Shown: one piece after another, positions 1 to 7,435 of the stretch
Layout: every line of letters begins with the position of its first letter
How positions within the stretch are numbered: position 1 is the first letter of the stretch
Assembly: GCA_964603915.1 (NCBI GenBank)
Contig: CAZRWU010000129.1
Coordinates: 1 to 9,623, forward strand
Direction of reading: 5' to 3'
Length of the DNA: 9,623 bases
From: REEP01 sp964603915
GTDB taxonomy: Bacteria; Pseudomonadota; Alphaproteobacteria; Rhodospirillales; Defluviicoccaceae
Translations under genes and position numbers: made by a program
The notes under the pieces: generated by a model
Databases searched by the model: none
What the model was told of the DNA's origin: nothing
What the model saw: the letters and a program-made list of their open reading frames with translations, nothing else

Positions 1-2627
1 GATTCCTCGACCTGGCTAAGCGCTTCCGCGGCATTGCCCGCCTCGAGCACCGTAAATCCTTTCCTGCGCAGTCTCTCGGCAGCCGTCTTGCGGATCCGGT
101 CATCACTCTCGACGATCAAGACAATCTCGCCGTTCCGTCTTCCTCGAGCGTCCGCATCGTCTTCTTTCCCCTCTTCTGGGCCAACTTTTTCTGGGCCAAC
201 TTTGGGCAGATAGAGCTTGATCGTGGTTCCGCGGCCAACTTCGCTATCGACGGTGATATGTCCGCCCGATTGGGTGACAAAACCATAGACCATACTCAAC
301 CCCAATCCGCTACCTTTGCCGAAGGGCTTCGTCGAAAAAAACGGCTCGAAAATCCGTTCAAGAACGTCCGCCGGCATCCCGACACCGGTATCGGTTATCG
401 ACATCACGGCGTATTCTCCCGGCTTGACGCCGTGCTTGTCTTCAATTTCATCGGCCATCAAAACGGCATTCTCGGTGGTAATGGTCAACACGCCGCCCTT
501 TGGCATGGCGTCGCGCGCGTTGACGGTCAGGTTGAGCAGCACGTTCTGAAGCTGTCCCTGGTCGATCATCGTCTTGACCAGCGCCGGCGCGAGAATTTCG
601 CGAATCTCGATAGTCTCTCCCAGTGTCCGACGGAGCAGATCGGTCATCTCCCGGACAACCTGATTAAGATCCGTGGCTTTGGGATTGAGCCGCTGCCGCC
701 GTGAGAACGCCAACAAGCGGCTGATCAACTCAGCGCCTCTTTCTGCCGACCACATGGCGTCCGAGATCAGCTCCCGCCTCGGGTCGTTGTCGGCCAATTC
801 TTCCTCGAGCAGCTGCAGGTTGCCGATAATGATCGCAAGGAGATTGTTGAAGTCATGTGCGATCCCGCCGGTGAGCTCGCCGATCGCGTGCATTTTATGA
901 GCTTGTCTCAGGCGCTCTTCCGTTCCTTTGCGCTCCGTAATGTCTTCCTTGACGCAGACGTAATGGGTGACTCTGCCGTGAACGTCACGAACCGGGGCGA
1001 TCGACGCCATTTCCCACAAAAGCGTCCCGTTCTTTTTCCGGTTTTGAAACTCGCCCCGCCAGACTTGTCCCGCGCCGATCGTCTTCCACAAGTTGGCGTA
1101 CTCAGCGGCGGACGTATAGCCGGACTTGAGAATCCTTGGATTCTTGCCAACAACTTCCGGATAGGTATACCCGGTCGTTTCGGTGAACTTCGGATTGACG
1201 TACTCGATTTTTCCCTGAAGGTCGGTAATGACAACCGACACCGGGCTTTGTTCGATGGCCTGGAAAAGTTTGCGCAAGTCTCCCTCGGCGCGCCGGTGCG
1301 CCGAAATGTCTCTGATGAAAAGCAAGAACTGCTGCTCTCCGCCCAATGTCATCGGGATCGACTGCATCTCTGCGTATACAACCCGGCCGTTGGTGCGCGT
1401 GATCTCGATTTCCGCTACGTCGTTCTCGCTGATATGAAAACCGAACGGGGCGCCGATCAGTTTGCCTGCTGCATGTCCAAACAGCAGTTCAGCGGCGCGA
1501 TTGACGAATCGAATGTGATTTTCTTGATCGACGATAACGATTGCGATCGATTGCATTTCTATGATCGACCGCCATCGCGCCTCGTTGTCTCGAAGAACCT
1601 GCTCCGCTTGTTTTTGATCGGTTACATCATCGTAAAGGACGACGACCTCGCGATTGGGCAGCCGGTAAATGTACTGCTCGCGCCAGCGCGCGTTCTTTTC
1701 GTCCTCACCGAGACGAACCGGAAGATGCTCCGGGTGACCCGAGCGCCACACGCGCGCGATGGCTGAGAGCAAGCCGTACTTGCAGACGCGAGGCAGCGCC
1801 ACATCGATCCGTTGCCCAAGAACTTCTTTACGATCGATGGCGTCAATACGCTCACCGGCCCGGTTGAGGTCCTTGAGAACGAATTGCCGGCCGCCGTCGC
1901 CGGCTTCGACGACCGCCGCTCCGCTCCTCATGCTGTCGAAAAGTTCGCGAAATCTGGCTTCACCCTCGCGGATGCGCGCCATGATCGGATCACTGATCGC
2001 AAAGAAGAGATAGGCCCCGAATAAAATGAGTATCACGGCGCTGCCGGCGATCACGCTGCCCGCCTTGAGAAACGGTGCGCGGATTTCCTGAAGATCAACG
2101 CTCGCGACGACACCTAACCTCAGGTCCGGCAATGGTTCGTGCACGGCCAGCACATAATCGCCGCTATGGTCTTGCCCAAGGAAAACGCCGGCCTGATTGT
2201 CCAGGGCTCTGCGCATCGGCTCGGAAAGGCGCGCGGCGCGCCGAAGTTCACTGTGTTGAGCAATTTCCCGAGGGTTCCACAATCCAACCAGGAGCGTGAC
2301 TTCCTCGCCGCTCGCACTCCCGAGACGAAGCTCGCCCGTGCTGCTGAACCAAGAAAGTGGAAATACTGACTGACTCTCGCGGATACGGTTCCATATCTCC
2401 GTCGCTATGTCCTGGATTCCGGCGTCTTGTTGTTCTTTGTCTTCAAGAACTGTGCGGATCAGCATGGCGGTGCTTTGCACGATATGCGCAAGCCGCACCT
2501 TATGCTGTTCGACGGAGGCCTGGTACAACGTCCCGAAGGCGATACCGCCAACCGCTACGGCGATACACGTCATGATCAAGCACAAAAAAATGACGCTCGT
2601 CCAACCGCGACTCCCCGTCTCGTCCAT
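1..2627 (-). CDS. Membrane-bound hybrid sensor histidine kinase, 3 PAS domains, C-terminal receiver (partial, 3' end outside window)
   Basis: The frame is open from an ATG at 2627 to the window edge, giving 875 codons. Order of parts: short cytoplasmic N-terminus; membrane segment about residues 11-34; periplasmic region about 35-187; membrane segment about 188-210; PAS-like domains about 222-340, 348-445 and 451-567, the last ending in the linker EDITERK; HisKA with GGIAHDFNNLL (His591 is the predicted phosphorylation site); HATPase with N-box NLTVNARDAM (Asn703), G1 box DTGVGM (Asp746), F-box FEPFFSTK and G2 box GKGSGLGLS; an acidic linker; then a receiver from about 834. It should autophosphorylate on His591 and pass phosphate to its own receiver and/or the regulator encoded upstream. 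The start lies 8 bases after that regulator's stop, with only a weak GAG ribosome site, so translational coupling is likely. Odd points: the receiver acidic pair reads E840-S841 instead of E/D-D, and a 15-bp tandem duplication lies in the linker. The periplasmic sensor region is unrecognised, so the ligand is unknown. Family assignment is secure. Confidence 0.95.
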   Translation of the reverse strand, partial: MDETGSRGWTSVIFLCLIMTCIAVAVGGIAFGTLYQASVEQHKVRLAHIVQSTAMLIRTVLEDKEQQDAGIQDIATEIWNRIRESQSVFPLSWFSSTGELRLGSASGEEVTLLVGLWNPREIAQHSELRRAARLSEPMRRALDNQAGVFLGQDHSGDYVLAVHEPLPDLRLGVVASVDLQEIRAPFLKAGSVIAGSAVILILFGAYLFFAISDPIMARIREGEARFRELFDSMRSGAAVVEAGDGGRQFVLKDLNRAGERIDAIDRKEVLGQRIDVALPRVCKYGLLSAIARVWRSGHPEHLPVRLGEDEKNARWREQYIYRLPNREVVVLYDDVTDQKQAEQVLRDNEARWRSIIEMQSIAIVIVDQENHIRFVNRAAELLFGHAAGKLIGAPFGFHISENDVAEIEITRTNGRVVYAEMQSIPMTLGGEQQFLLFIRDISAHRRAEGDLRKLFQAIEQSPVSVVITDLQGKIEYVNPKFTETTGYTYPEVVGKNPRILKSGYTSAAEYANLWKTIGAGQVWRGEFQNRKKNGTLLWEMASIAPVRDVHGRVTHYVCVKEDITERKGTEERLRQAHKMHAIGELTGGIAHDFNNLLAIIIGNLQLLEEELADNDPRRELISDAMWSAERGAELISRLLAFSRRQRLNPKATDLNQVVREMTDLLRRTLGETIEIREILAPALVKTMIDQGQLQNVLLNLTVNARDAMPKGGVLTITTENAVLMADEIEDKHGVKPGEYAVMSITDTGVGMPADVLERIFEPFFSTKPFGKGSGLGLSMVYGFVTQSGGHITVDSEVGRGTTIKLYLPKVGPEKVGPEEGKEDDADARGRRNGEIVLIVESDDRIRKTAAERLRRKGFTVLEAGNAAEALSQVEE
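174..203 (-). repeat. 15-bp perfect tandem duplication inside the kinase gene
   Basis: TTCTGGGCCAACTTT occurs twice head to tail on the plus strand (174-188 and 189-203). On the coding strand this gives the repeated peptide KVGPE-KVGPE at residues 809-818. It lies in the flexible acidic linker between the ATPase domain and the receiver. The unit is a multiple of three, so the frame is kept. It looks like a recent slippage or duplication event. Confidence 0.9.
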
Positions 2628-2635
2628 CGCGTGTC

Positions 2636-3037
2636 TCAATCGTCCGACAGGTCTTCGATATCGCCTTGCGGACCCGAGAGTATTTGGCGGAGCCGACCCA
2701 CGCTGACCGGTTTGCTTACGGTGCGCACGGAACGCAAGCCTTTGAATTCTGCGAGGATTCGCGCATTGACCGCATAATCCGGGCTGAACCCGGTGATAAT
2801 AATGATGTCAGCCTCACAGTTCTGTTGAACAAGCCATAATATCAGTTCGTTACCGTCTATTTCCGGCATCACCATGTCGATCACGATGGTATCAGGTTTA
2901 TTGGCTTTATAGGCACGCTGGAAATCCCGCCCGTGAGTGGTGATTTCAACCTCATAGCCCAGAGGAGACGCGACCTTGGCAACGAAGGCGGCAAATCTCG
3001 GTTCATCGTCGACGATCAGCAACCGTTTGCTGCACAC
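2636..3037 (-). CDS. Receiver-only (single-domain) response regulator
   Basis: A 133-residue protein that is essentially one CheY-like receiver domain. Visible family residues: acidic pair Asp10-Asp11 in LLIVDDE, phospho-acceptor Asp54 in VIDMVMPEIDG, switch Thr82 in IIITGF, and Lys109-Pro110 in VSKPVS. No DNA-binding or enzymatic output domain follows; the chain ends about 20 residues after the conserved lysine in an acidic tail (EDLSDD). The start is a GTG at 3037: an in-frame TGA at 3050-3052 rules out a longer protein, and a GAAGG ribosome site lies 9 bases upstream. It is the first gene of an operon with the hybrid kinase, which starts 8 bases after its stop. It probably receives phosphate from that kinase and acts by protein-protein contact, as an intermediate in a phosphorelay or as a DivK/CpdR-type adaptor. 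The final target is not visible here. Confidence 0.93.
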   Translation of the reverse strand: MCSKRLLIVDDEPRFAAFVAKVASPLGYEVEITTHGRDFQRAYKANKPDTIVIDMVMPEIDGNELILWLVQQNCEADIIIITGFSPDYAVNARILAEFKGLRSVRTVSKPVSVGRLRQILSGPQGDIEDLSDD

Positions 3038-3046
3038 ACCACACGC

Positions 3047-3051
3047 CCTTC
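3047..3051 (-). promoter_or_regulatory. Ribosome binding site deciding the GTG start of the response regulator
   Basis: On the minus strand GAAGG lies 9 bases before the GTG at 3037 and directly overlaps the in-frame TGA at 3050-3052. No other start codon is available between that stop and the conserved LLIVDDE motif, so this site fixes the start. Confidence 0.65.
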
Positions 3052-3489
3052 AGTACAAATCTGGTCCGGTATTCGCTTTTTTCTTACCGGTCTGTTGTTG
3101 CGTCGGATCAAGCGGCCACGCCATCATGTGTCAGCCACGGCAAGTTGCGCTACACAAGAAAACGATGATCCAGCACGACCTCGTTTTCGCCGGCCGATTC
3201 TACCGCAAAAGCTGAGAAAGGAAGAGATGAGGTTTCGTGCGACAAACACCAAACCACCAGCACACCACAGCGGAGCGATTGGCCGCGTGCCGCGCTTTCG
3301 GGTGACGCTACCGGATTCTTGCGATAATCTTGATCGGTCGCGGTATCGGCCGGCCTGTTCGAGAAGATATCGATGGATGCTGACGCGCGATCTCGTGTTT
3401 CTGCGATACGCCATCCTCCGTGCCCAAGGGAAAGATGACGGCGCAGGCTTCTCTGGATGCGGGCGGCGATAGAGAAATAAACGTTTCGC

Positions 3490-3513
3490 AATTCTCCTAT
3501 GATTTGGAGAGTT
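3490..3513. repeat. Imperfect inverted repeat, possible operator upstream of the oxoprolinase
   Basis: The arms AATTCTCC (3490-3497) and GGAGAGTT (3506-3513) pair at 7 of 8 positions, with a G-T as the exception, around the 8-base spacer TATGATTT. The spacer starts with TATGAT, a 5/6 match to a sigma70 -10 box on the plus strand, but no good -35 lies 16-18 bases upstream. It could be an operator overlapping a promoter or a weak hairpin. There is no downstream T-run, so it is not a good intrinsic terminator. Confidence 0.4.
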
Positions 3514-3547
3514 CTTTCCGGTGTGACGGTGGACGCTTCCTCCAAAA

Positions 3548-3557
3548 TTCTGCAGAA
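3548..3557. repeat. 10-bp perfect palindrome in the oxoprolinase upstream region
   Basis: TTCTGCAGAA is a perfect palindrome centred about 62 bases before the chosen oxoprolinase ATG. It sits in the AT-richer part of the gap. A role as a regulator half-site pair is inference only; a 10-bp palindrome can occur by chance. Confidence 0.3.
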
Positions 3558-3606
3558 AAAGCATGGAGAGAAACATTCTACAGTGCATCAGCTACAAGAA
3601 AAATTT

Positions 3607-3618
3607 GCATTGCAATGC
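3607..3618. repeat. 12-bp perfect palindrome overlapping the oxoprolinase start codon
   Basis: GCATTGCAATGC is a perfect 12-bp palindrome. Counting outward, the next pair mismatches and the two after that pair again. It contains the ATG at 3615. It may be an operator. If so, translation could instead begin at the in-frame ATG at 3630, just downstream. Confidence 0.4.
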
Positions 3619-6600
3619 CAAAGTCCGCCATGACATATCAATTCTGGGTCGATAGGGGAGGAACATTTACGGATGTTGTCGCCAAAGCTCCGGACGGCAG
3701 CATTGTTACGCGCAAACTTTTATCGGAAAATCCCGAGCAGTATCAAGACGCGGCCTTGCAAGGCATTCGCGAAATATTGGGCGTTGATCGGGAAGATGCC
3801 ATCCCAGCCGGGCGCATTGCCGCCGTCAAGATGGGGACGACGGTCGCAACCAACGCCCTGCTCGAGCGCAACGGCGACCGCACGGCTCTCGCCATTACCC
3901 GCGGCTTTGCAGATGCTTTGCGAATCGGCTATCAGAATCGGCCTCGCTTGTTCGACCGTCATATCATCCTTCCCGACTTGCTCTATGAGCGCGTCATCGA
4001 AATTGATGAACGCGTTGACGCGCAAGGGCGCATCGTCACGCCGCTGAACGAAGCGAGCGCTCGGCAAGCGATCGAACAGGCCTATCGCGACGGAATCCGC
4101 GCCATTGCGATTGTTTTCATGCACGGCTATCGCTTTCCCAGGCATGAGAAGCGGATCGCCGATATGGCGCGCGCCATCGGCTTCACGCAAGTGTCGACGT
4201 CGCGCGAGACCAGCCCACTGATGAAGCTGGTTTCGCGCGGCGATACCACCGTCGTCGACGCCTACCTTTCACCGATCCTCCGCCGTTACGTCGATCGCGT
4301 CGCCGCTGAACTGGGCTCCAGCCGCCTGATGTTCATGCAATCCAACGGCGGCCTTACCGACGCGCGTCTGTTTCAGGGCAAGGACAGCATTCTTTCGGGG
4401 CCCGCGGGTGGAGTCGTCGGCATGGTGCGCACCGCCGAGATGGCGGGCTTTCGCAAGGTCATCGGGTTCGACATGGGCGGCACCTCGACAGACGTCTCGC
4501 ATTTCGACGGCGAATACGAGCGGACCTTCGAGAACGTGGTCGCTGGCGTTCGCATGCGGGCGCCGATGATGGATATCCATACGGTCGCCGCCGGCGGCGG
4601 CTCCATACTTCATTTCGACGGATCCCGATTCCGCGTCGGCCCCGATTCGGCCAGGGCCGACCCGGGGCCGTCATGCTACCGACGAGGCGGACCTCTCACC
4701 GTCACCGACTGCAACGTCATGCTGGGCAGAATCCAGCCGCGCTTTTTCCCGAAGGTTTTCGGAGCGAACGCCGACGAACCCCTCGACGCCGACGTGGTGC
4801 GGCAACGCTTCGCGCAGCTCGCGGAGACGGTCGCGGCGGCGACCGGCTCGACCGCTGCGCCCGACGAGGTGGCGGACGGCTTTCTCAAGATCGCCATCGA
4901 GAACATGGCCAATGCGATCAAGAAGATCTCGGTGCAACGAGGGCATGACGTAACCCGCTACGTCCTGAATTGCTTCGGCGGCGCCGGCGGGCAACATGCC
5001 TGCCGCGTCGCGGACGCCCTCGGCATGACCCACATCCTGATCCACCCTTACGCGGGAGTTCTATCCGCCTACGGCATGGGCCTTGCCGAAGTTCGCGCGC
5101 TGCGTCAGCGCGCAATCGAAGCTCCGCTCGAACCTGCTCTGCTCAACGATCTCGATGCACACCGCGCCACGTTGGCGGCGGACGCCCAAGCGGAAATCGA
5201 AACGCAAGGAATCGGGGCCGATCGAATCATTATGCACCCTCGTGTTCATCTCCGCTACGAGGGCACCGATACGGCGCTGATCGTTCCGCTGGGGCCGATG
5301 ACGGAGATGATGACGACGTTCGAATCCGAACATAGACGGCGGTTTGGGTTCGTCATGCCCGGGCGCCGGCATGTCGTCGAGGCAATATCCCTCGAAGCCG
5401 TCGGCGTCATCGACACCGTGATCGACGCCGAGGAGCAGGCGGAGGCGGGGCGTCTTTCTCCGCAACCGGTTGACCGCGTCGATGCCTATTTTTGCGGCGG
5501 GTGGCGGCAAACCCCCGTCCATGCCCGCGACGGACTGCAGCCGGGCGATGCGATCGACGGACCGGCAATCATTATCGAAACCACCGCAACGACGGTTGTC
5601 GAGCCAGGATGGCGCGCCGAGATTACGCCGCGTCGGCACATGCTTTTGCGCCGGGTTCAGCCTCGAGCGTCGCAACAGGCGGTTGGGACGCAAGCCGATC
5701 CCGTCATGCTTGAGGTTTTCAACAACCTTTTCATGTCCATCGCCGAGCAAATGGGCGCCGTGCTCGCCAACACGGCCTACTCGGTCAACATCAAGGAACG
5801 CTTGGACTTCTCCTGCGCTGTGTTCGATTCCGCTGGCAACTTGATCGCGAACGCTCCGCACATGCCGGTCCATCTCGGATCGATGAGCGAAAGCGTGCGC
5901 ACCATCATCCGCGAACGCGGCGGGGCGATGAACCCTGGCGACAGCTACGTTCTCAACGCGCCCTACAACGGCGGAACCCACCTGCCCGACATCACGGTCA
6001 TCACGCCGGTCTTCGATGACGCAGGCGAGCGCCTCCTCTTTTTCGTCGGGTCTCGCGGCCACCATGCAGATGTCGGCGGGATATCGCCGGGATCGATGCC
6101 TTCGAACAGCCGTACCGTCGATGAGGAAGGGATCCTGATCGACAATGTCGTTCTCGTCGAGGAGGGCCAGTTTCGGGAAGCCGAAATGCGCAGTCTGCTC
6201 ACCCAGGGACAATGGCCGGCGCGCAATCCCGATCAGAATCTCGCCGATCTTCGCGCCCAGACGGCGGCCAATGAAAAAGGGGTTCAAGAGCTTCGCAAGA
6301 TGGTCGCGCAGTTCGGGATCAGCGTCGTGCAAGCGTACATGGGTCATGTCCAGGATAACGCCGAAGAATGCGTCCGGCGCGTCCTCGGCGTGCTGACGCC
6401 CGGTCGCTTCACCTACCGGATGGACGATGACGAAAACGACGGCAGCGTCATTTGCGTCGTCATCTCGATAGACGCCGCCACCCGGTCGGCGACGATCGAC
6501 TTCACCGGAACCTCGCCGCAGCGCGGCAACAACTTCAATGCTCCCGCGGCCGTGTGCCGGGCCGCGGTCCTCTACGTCTTTCGAACCCTGGTCGACGACG

Positions 6601-7316
6601 ACATCCCCCTCAACGAAGGCTGCCTGAAACCTTTGCGAATCATCATTCCCAAAGGCTGCATGCTCAATCCGCGCTATCCGGCCGCCGTTGTCGCCGGCAA
6701 TGTCGAAACGTCGCAAGCCGTGACCGACGCTCTTTACGGCGCCCTCGGCGTCATGGCCGCCTCGCAAGGCACCATGAACAACTTCACGTTCGGCAATGAA
6801 CGTTACCAGTACTATGAGACGATTTGCGGCGGCTCCGGCGCGGGTCCCGACTACGACGGCACCGATGCCGTTCATACGCATATGACCAACAGCCGGCTGA
6901 CGGATCCCGAGGTGTTGGAGTGGCGCTTCCCAGTGCTGGTGCAGTCCTTCTGCATACGGCGGGGCAGCGGCGGTCGCGGACGCCATCGCGGCGGCGACGG
7001 CGCCATCCGGCGCATTCTGTTCCGCGAGACAATGGCGGCCTCGATTCTCTCCAGTCATCGCCGCATTCCGCCCTTCGGAGCGGCGGGAGGAAGCTCCGGT
7101 CAGCCGGGGCGCAATTTCATCGAGCGGGCGAACGGACAGATCGAGAGGCTGAAGGGCACGGACCAGGTCGCGCGCGTCGCGCCGGGTGATGTCTTCGTCA
7201 TCGAAACGCCTGGCGGAGGAGGATTCGGTGCGCCGAGCGGGAGCACCCACAACGATTCATCAACCGCTGTGCTCCCTGAGAGCGCAGGAACGTGCCGCCG
7301 CCCGGATATCCGATGA
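3615..7316 (+). CDS. ATP-dependent 5-oxoprolinase-type protein (fused HyuA-HyuB hydantoinase/oxoprolinase)
   Basis: A 1,233-residue protein. The first half is HyuA-like: an N-terminal ATPase segment with VDRGGTFTDV (residues 12-21), SGPAGG (261-266) and the phosphate-binding motif GFDMGGTSTDVS (284-295), then AAGGGS and PGPSCYRRGGPLTVTD. The second half, from about residue 698, is HyuB-like, with ERLDFSCAVFD, NAPHMPVHLGSM, TNSRLTDPEVLEWRFP, RRGSGGRGRHRGGDG and a C-terminal TPGGGGFG. These motifs and the fused length fit 5-oxoprolinase, which opens 5-oxo-L-proline to glutamate using ATP in the cytoplasm. N-methylhydantoinase or another lactam/cyclic-amide hydrolase is the main alternative, because substrate cannot be read from motifs. 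The frame stays open 65 codons upstream to a GTG at 3420, but that DNA is AT-rich and palindromic, and family members begin a few residues before the VDRGG motif. I therefore chose the ATG at 3615; the ATG at 3630 is also possible. Neither has a strong ribosome site. No transporter or glutathione-cycle gene adjoins it. Confidence 0.93.
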   Translation: MPKSAMTYQFWVDRGGTFTDVVAKAPDGSIVTRKLLSENPEQYQDAALQGIREILGVDREDAIPAGRIAAVKMGTTVATNALLERNGDRTALAITRGFADALRIGYQNRPRLFDRHIILPDLLYERVIEIDERVDAQGRIVTPLNEASARQAIEQAYRDGIRAIAIVFMHGYRFPRHEKRIADMARAIGFTQVSTSRETSPLMKLVSRGDTTVVDAYLSPILRRYVDRVAAELGSSRLMFMQSNGGLTDARLFQGKDSILSGPAGGVVGMVRTAEMAGFRKVIGFDMGGTSTDVSHFDGEYERTFENVVAGVRMRAPMMDIHTVAAGGGSILHFDGSRFRVGPDSARADPGPSCYRRGGPLTVTDCNVMLGRIQPRFFPKVFGANADEPLDADVVRQRFAQLAETVAAATGSTAAPDEVADGFLKIAIENMANAIKKISVQRGHDVTRYVLNCFGGAGGQHACRVADALGMTHILIHPYAGVLSAYGMGLAEVRALRQRAIEAPLEPALLNDLDAHRATLAADAQAEIETQGIGADRIIMHPRVHLRYEGTDTALIVPLGPMTEMMTTFESEHRRRFGFVMPGRRHVVEAISLEAVGVIDTVIDAEEQAEAGRLSPQPVDRVDAYFCGGWRQTPVHARDGLQPGDAIDGPAIIIETTATTVVEPGWRAEITPRRHMLLRRVQPRASQQAVGTQADPVMLEVFNNLFMSIAEQMGAVLANTAYSVNIKERLDFSCAVFDSAGNLIANAPHMPVHLGSMSESVRTIIRERGGAMNPGDSYVLNAPYNGGTHLPDITVITPVFDDAGERLLFFVGSRGHHADVGGISPGSMPSNSRTVDEEGILIDNVVLVEEGQFREAEMRSLLTQGQWPARNPDQNLADLRAQTAANEKGVQELRKMVAQFGISVVQAYMGHVQDNAEECVRRVLGVLTPGRFTYRMDDDENDGSVICVVISIDAATRSATIDFTGTSPQRGNNFNAPAAVCRAAVLYVFRTLVDDDIPLNEGCLKPLRIIIPKGCMLNPRYPAAVVAGNVETSQAVTDALYGALGVMAASQGTMNNFTFGNERYQYYETICGGSGAGPDYDGTDAVHTHMTNSRLTDPEVLEWRFPVLVQSFCIRRGSGGRGRHRGGDGAIRRILFRETMAASILSSHRRIPPFGAAGGSSGQPGRNFIERANGQIERLKGTDQVARVAPGDVFVIETPGGGGFGAPSGSTHNDSSTAVLPESAGTCRRPDIR

Positions 7317-7337
7317 ACGTGAACGCGGCGATTTCAC

Positions 7338-7347
7338 CCCATATGGG
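7338..7347. repeat. 10-bp palindrome just upstream of the tolC-like promoter
   Basis: CCCATATGGG is a perfect palindrome that ends 9 bases before the predicted -35 box of the next gene. The position would suit an activator or repressor site. The function is inferred from position only. Confidence 0.3.
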
Positions 7348-7356
7348 TTATACATT

Positions 7357-7385
7357 TTGACGCGGTCGCCTTCGCTTTGTAAAAT
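7357..7385 (+). promoter_or_regulatory. Sigma70-like promoter for the TolC-family gene
   Basis: The -35 box TTGACG (7357-7362; 5/6 match to TTGACA) and the -10 box TAAAAT (7380-7385; 5/6 match to TATAAT) are separated by exactly 17 bases. This predicts a transcript start near 7392 and a leader of about 44 bases before the GTG at 7436. It lies in the 119-bp gap after the oxoprolinase stop, so the outer-membrane gene can be expressed independently of its upstream neighbour. Confidence 0.6.
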
Positions 7386-7424
7386 CCGCCGACAACCTGA
7401 AGTTCGGTTGCCTTGGGGTGGATC

Positions 7425-7428
7425 AGGG
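7425..7428 (+). promoter_or_regulatory. Ribosome binding site favouring the GTG at 7436
   Basis: AGGG lies 7 bases before the GTG at 7436. The alternative in-frame GTG at 7418 has no comparable site and would put six extra polar residues before the signal peptide. Confidence 0.5.
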
Positions 7429-7435
7429 TTCAAGC

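Larger units (their letters stand above)
3038..3614. other. 577-bp gap between divergent genes, with no convincing gene
   Basis: This stretch separates the minus-strand signalling operon from the plus-strand oxoprolinase and should hold both promoters. Reading frames of up to about 150 codons exist on both strands, but none has a recognisable domain or a persuasive start. The right part, roughly 3470-3614, is clearly AT-richer than the flanking genes and contains several small palindromes (3479-3486, 3490-3513, 3548-3557, 3607-3618), as expected of a regulatory region. I found no convincing -35/-10 pair for the signalling operon and no terminator. Confidence 0.6.

Noticed and set aside
855..1766. 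303-codon open frame on the plus strand
   Set aside because: It lies opposite the PAS domains of the kinase, whose frame is intact and motif-rich; the plus-strand product matches nothing recognisable.
2933..3472. 179-codon plus-strand frame across the response regulator start and the gap
   Set aside because: Half of it is antisense to the well-supported regulator gene and the rest has no features.
3490..3513. Intrinsic terminator
   Set aside because: The stem is only 8 bp with one G-T pair, AT-rich at its base, and lacks a U-tract.
3150..3545. 131-codon minus-strand frame (TTG start) in the divergent gap
   Set aside because: Some stretches look protein-like (for example TPERTLQIIGELRNVYF), but there is no recognised domain, the start codon is weak and overlapping frames are equally open. 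A decayed gene cannot be excluded.
3420..3614. 65-codon N-terminal extension of the oxoprolinase from a GTG
   Set aside because: The added segment is AT-rich, holds palindromes and has no domain, while the family normally begins just before the VDRGGTFTD motif.
5061..7250. 729-codon open frame on the minus strand opposite the oxoprolinase
   Set aside because: Its translation is rich in Arg, Asp and His without any domain, typical of the antisense of a GC-rich gene. The plus strand carries continuous family motifs over the same span.
7418..7435. Upstream GTG at 7418 as the start of the TolC-family gene
   Set aside because: It has no good ribosome site and puts DQGSS before the signal peptide; the GTG at 7436 has AGGG at 7-base spacing and gives a standard signal peptide.
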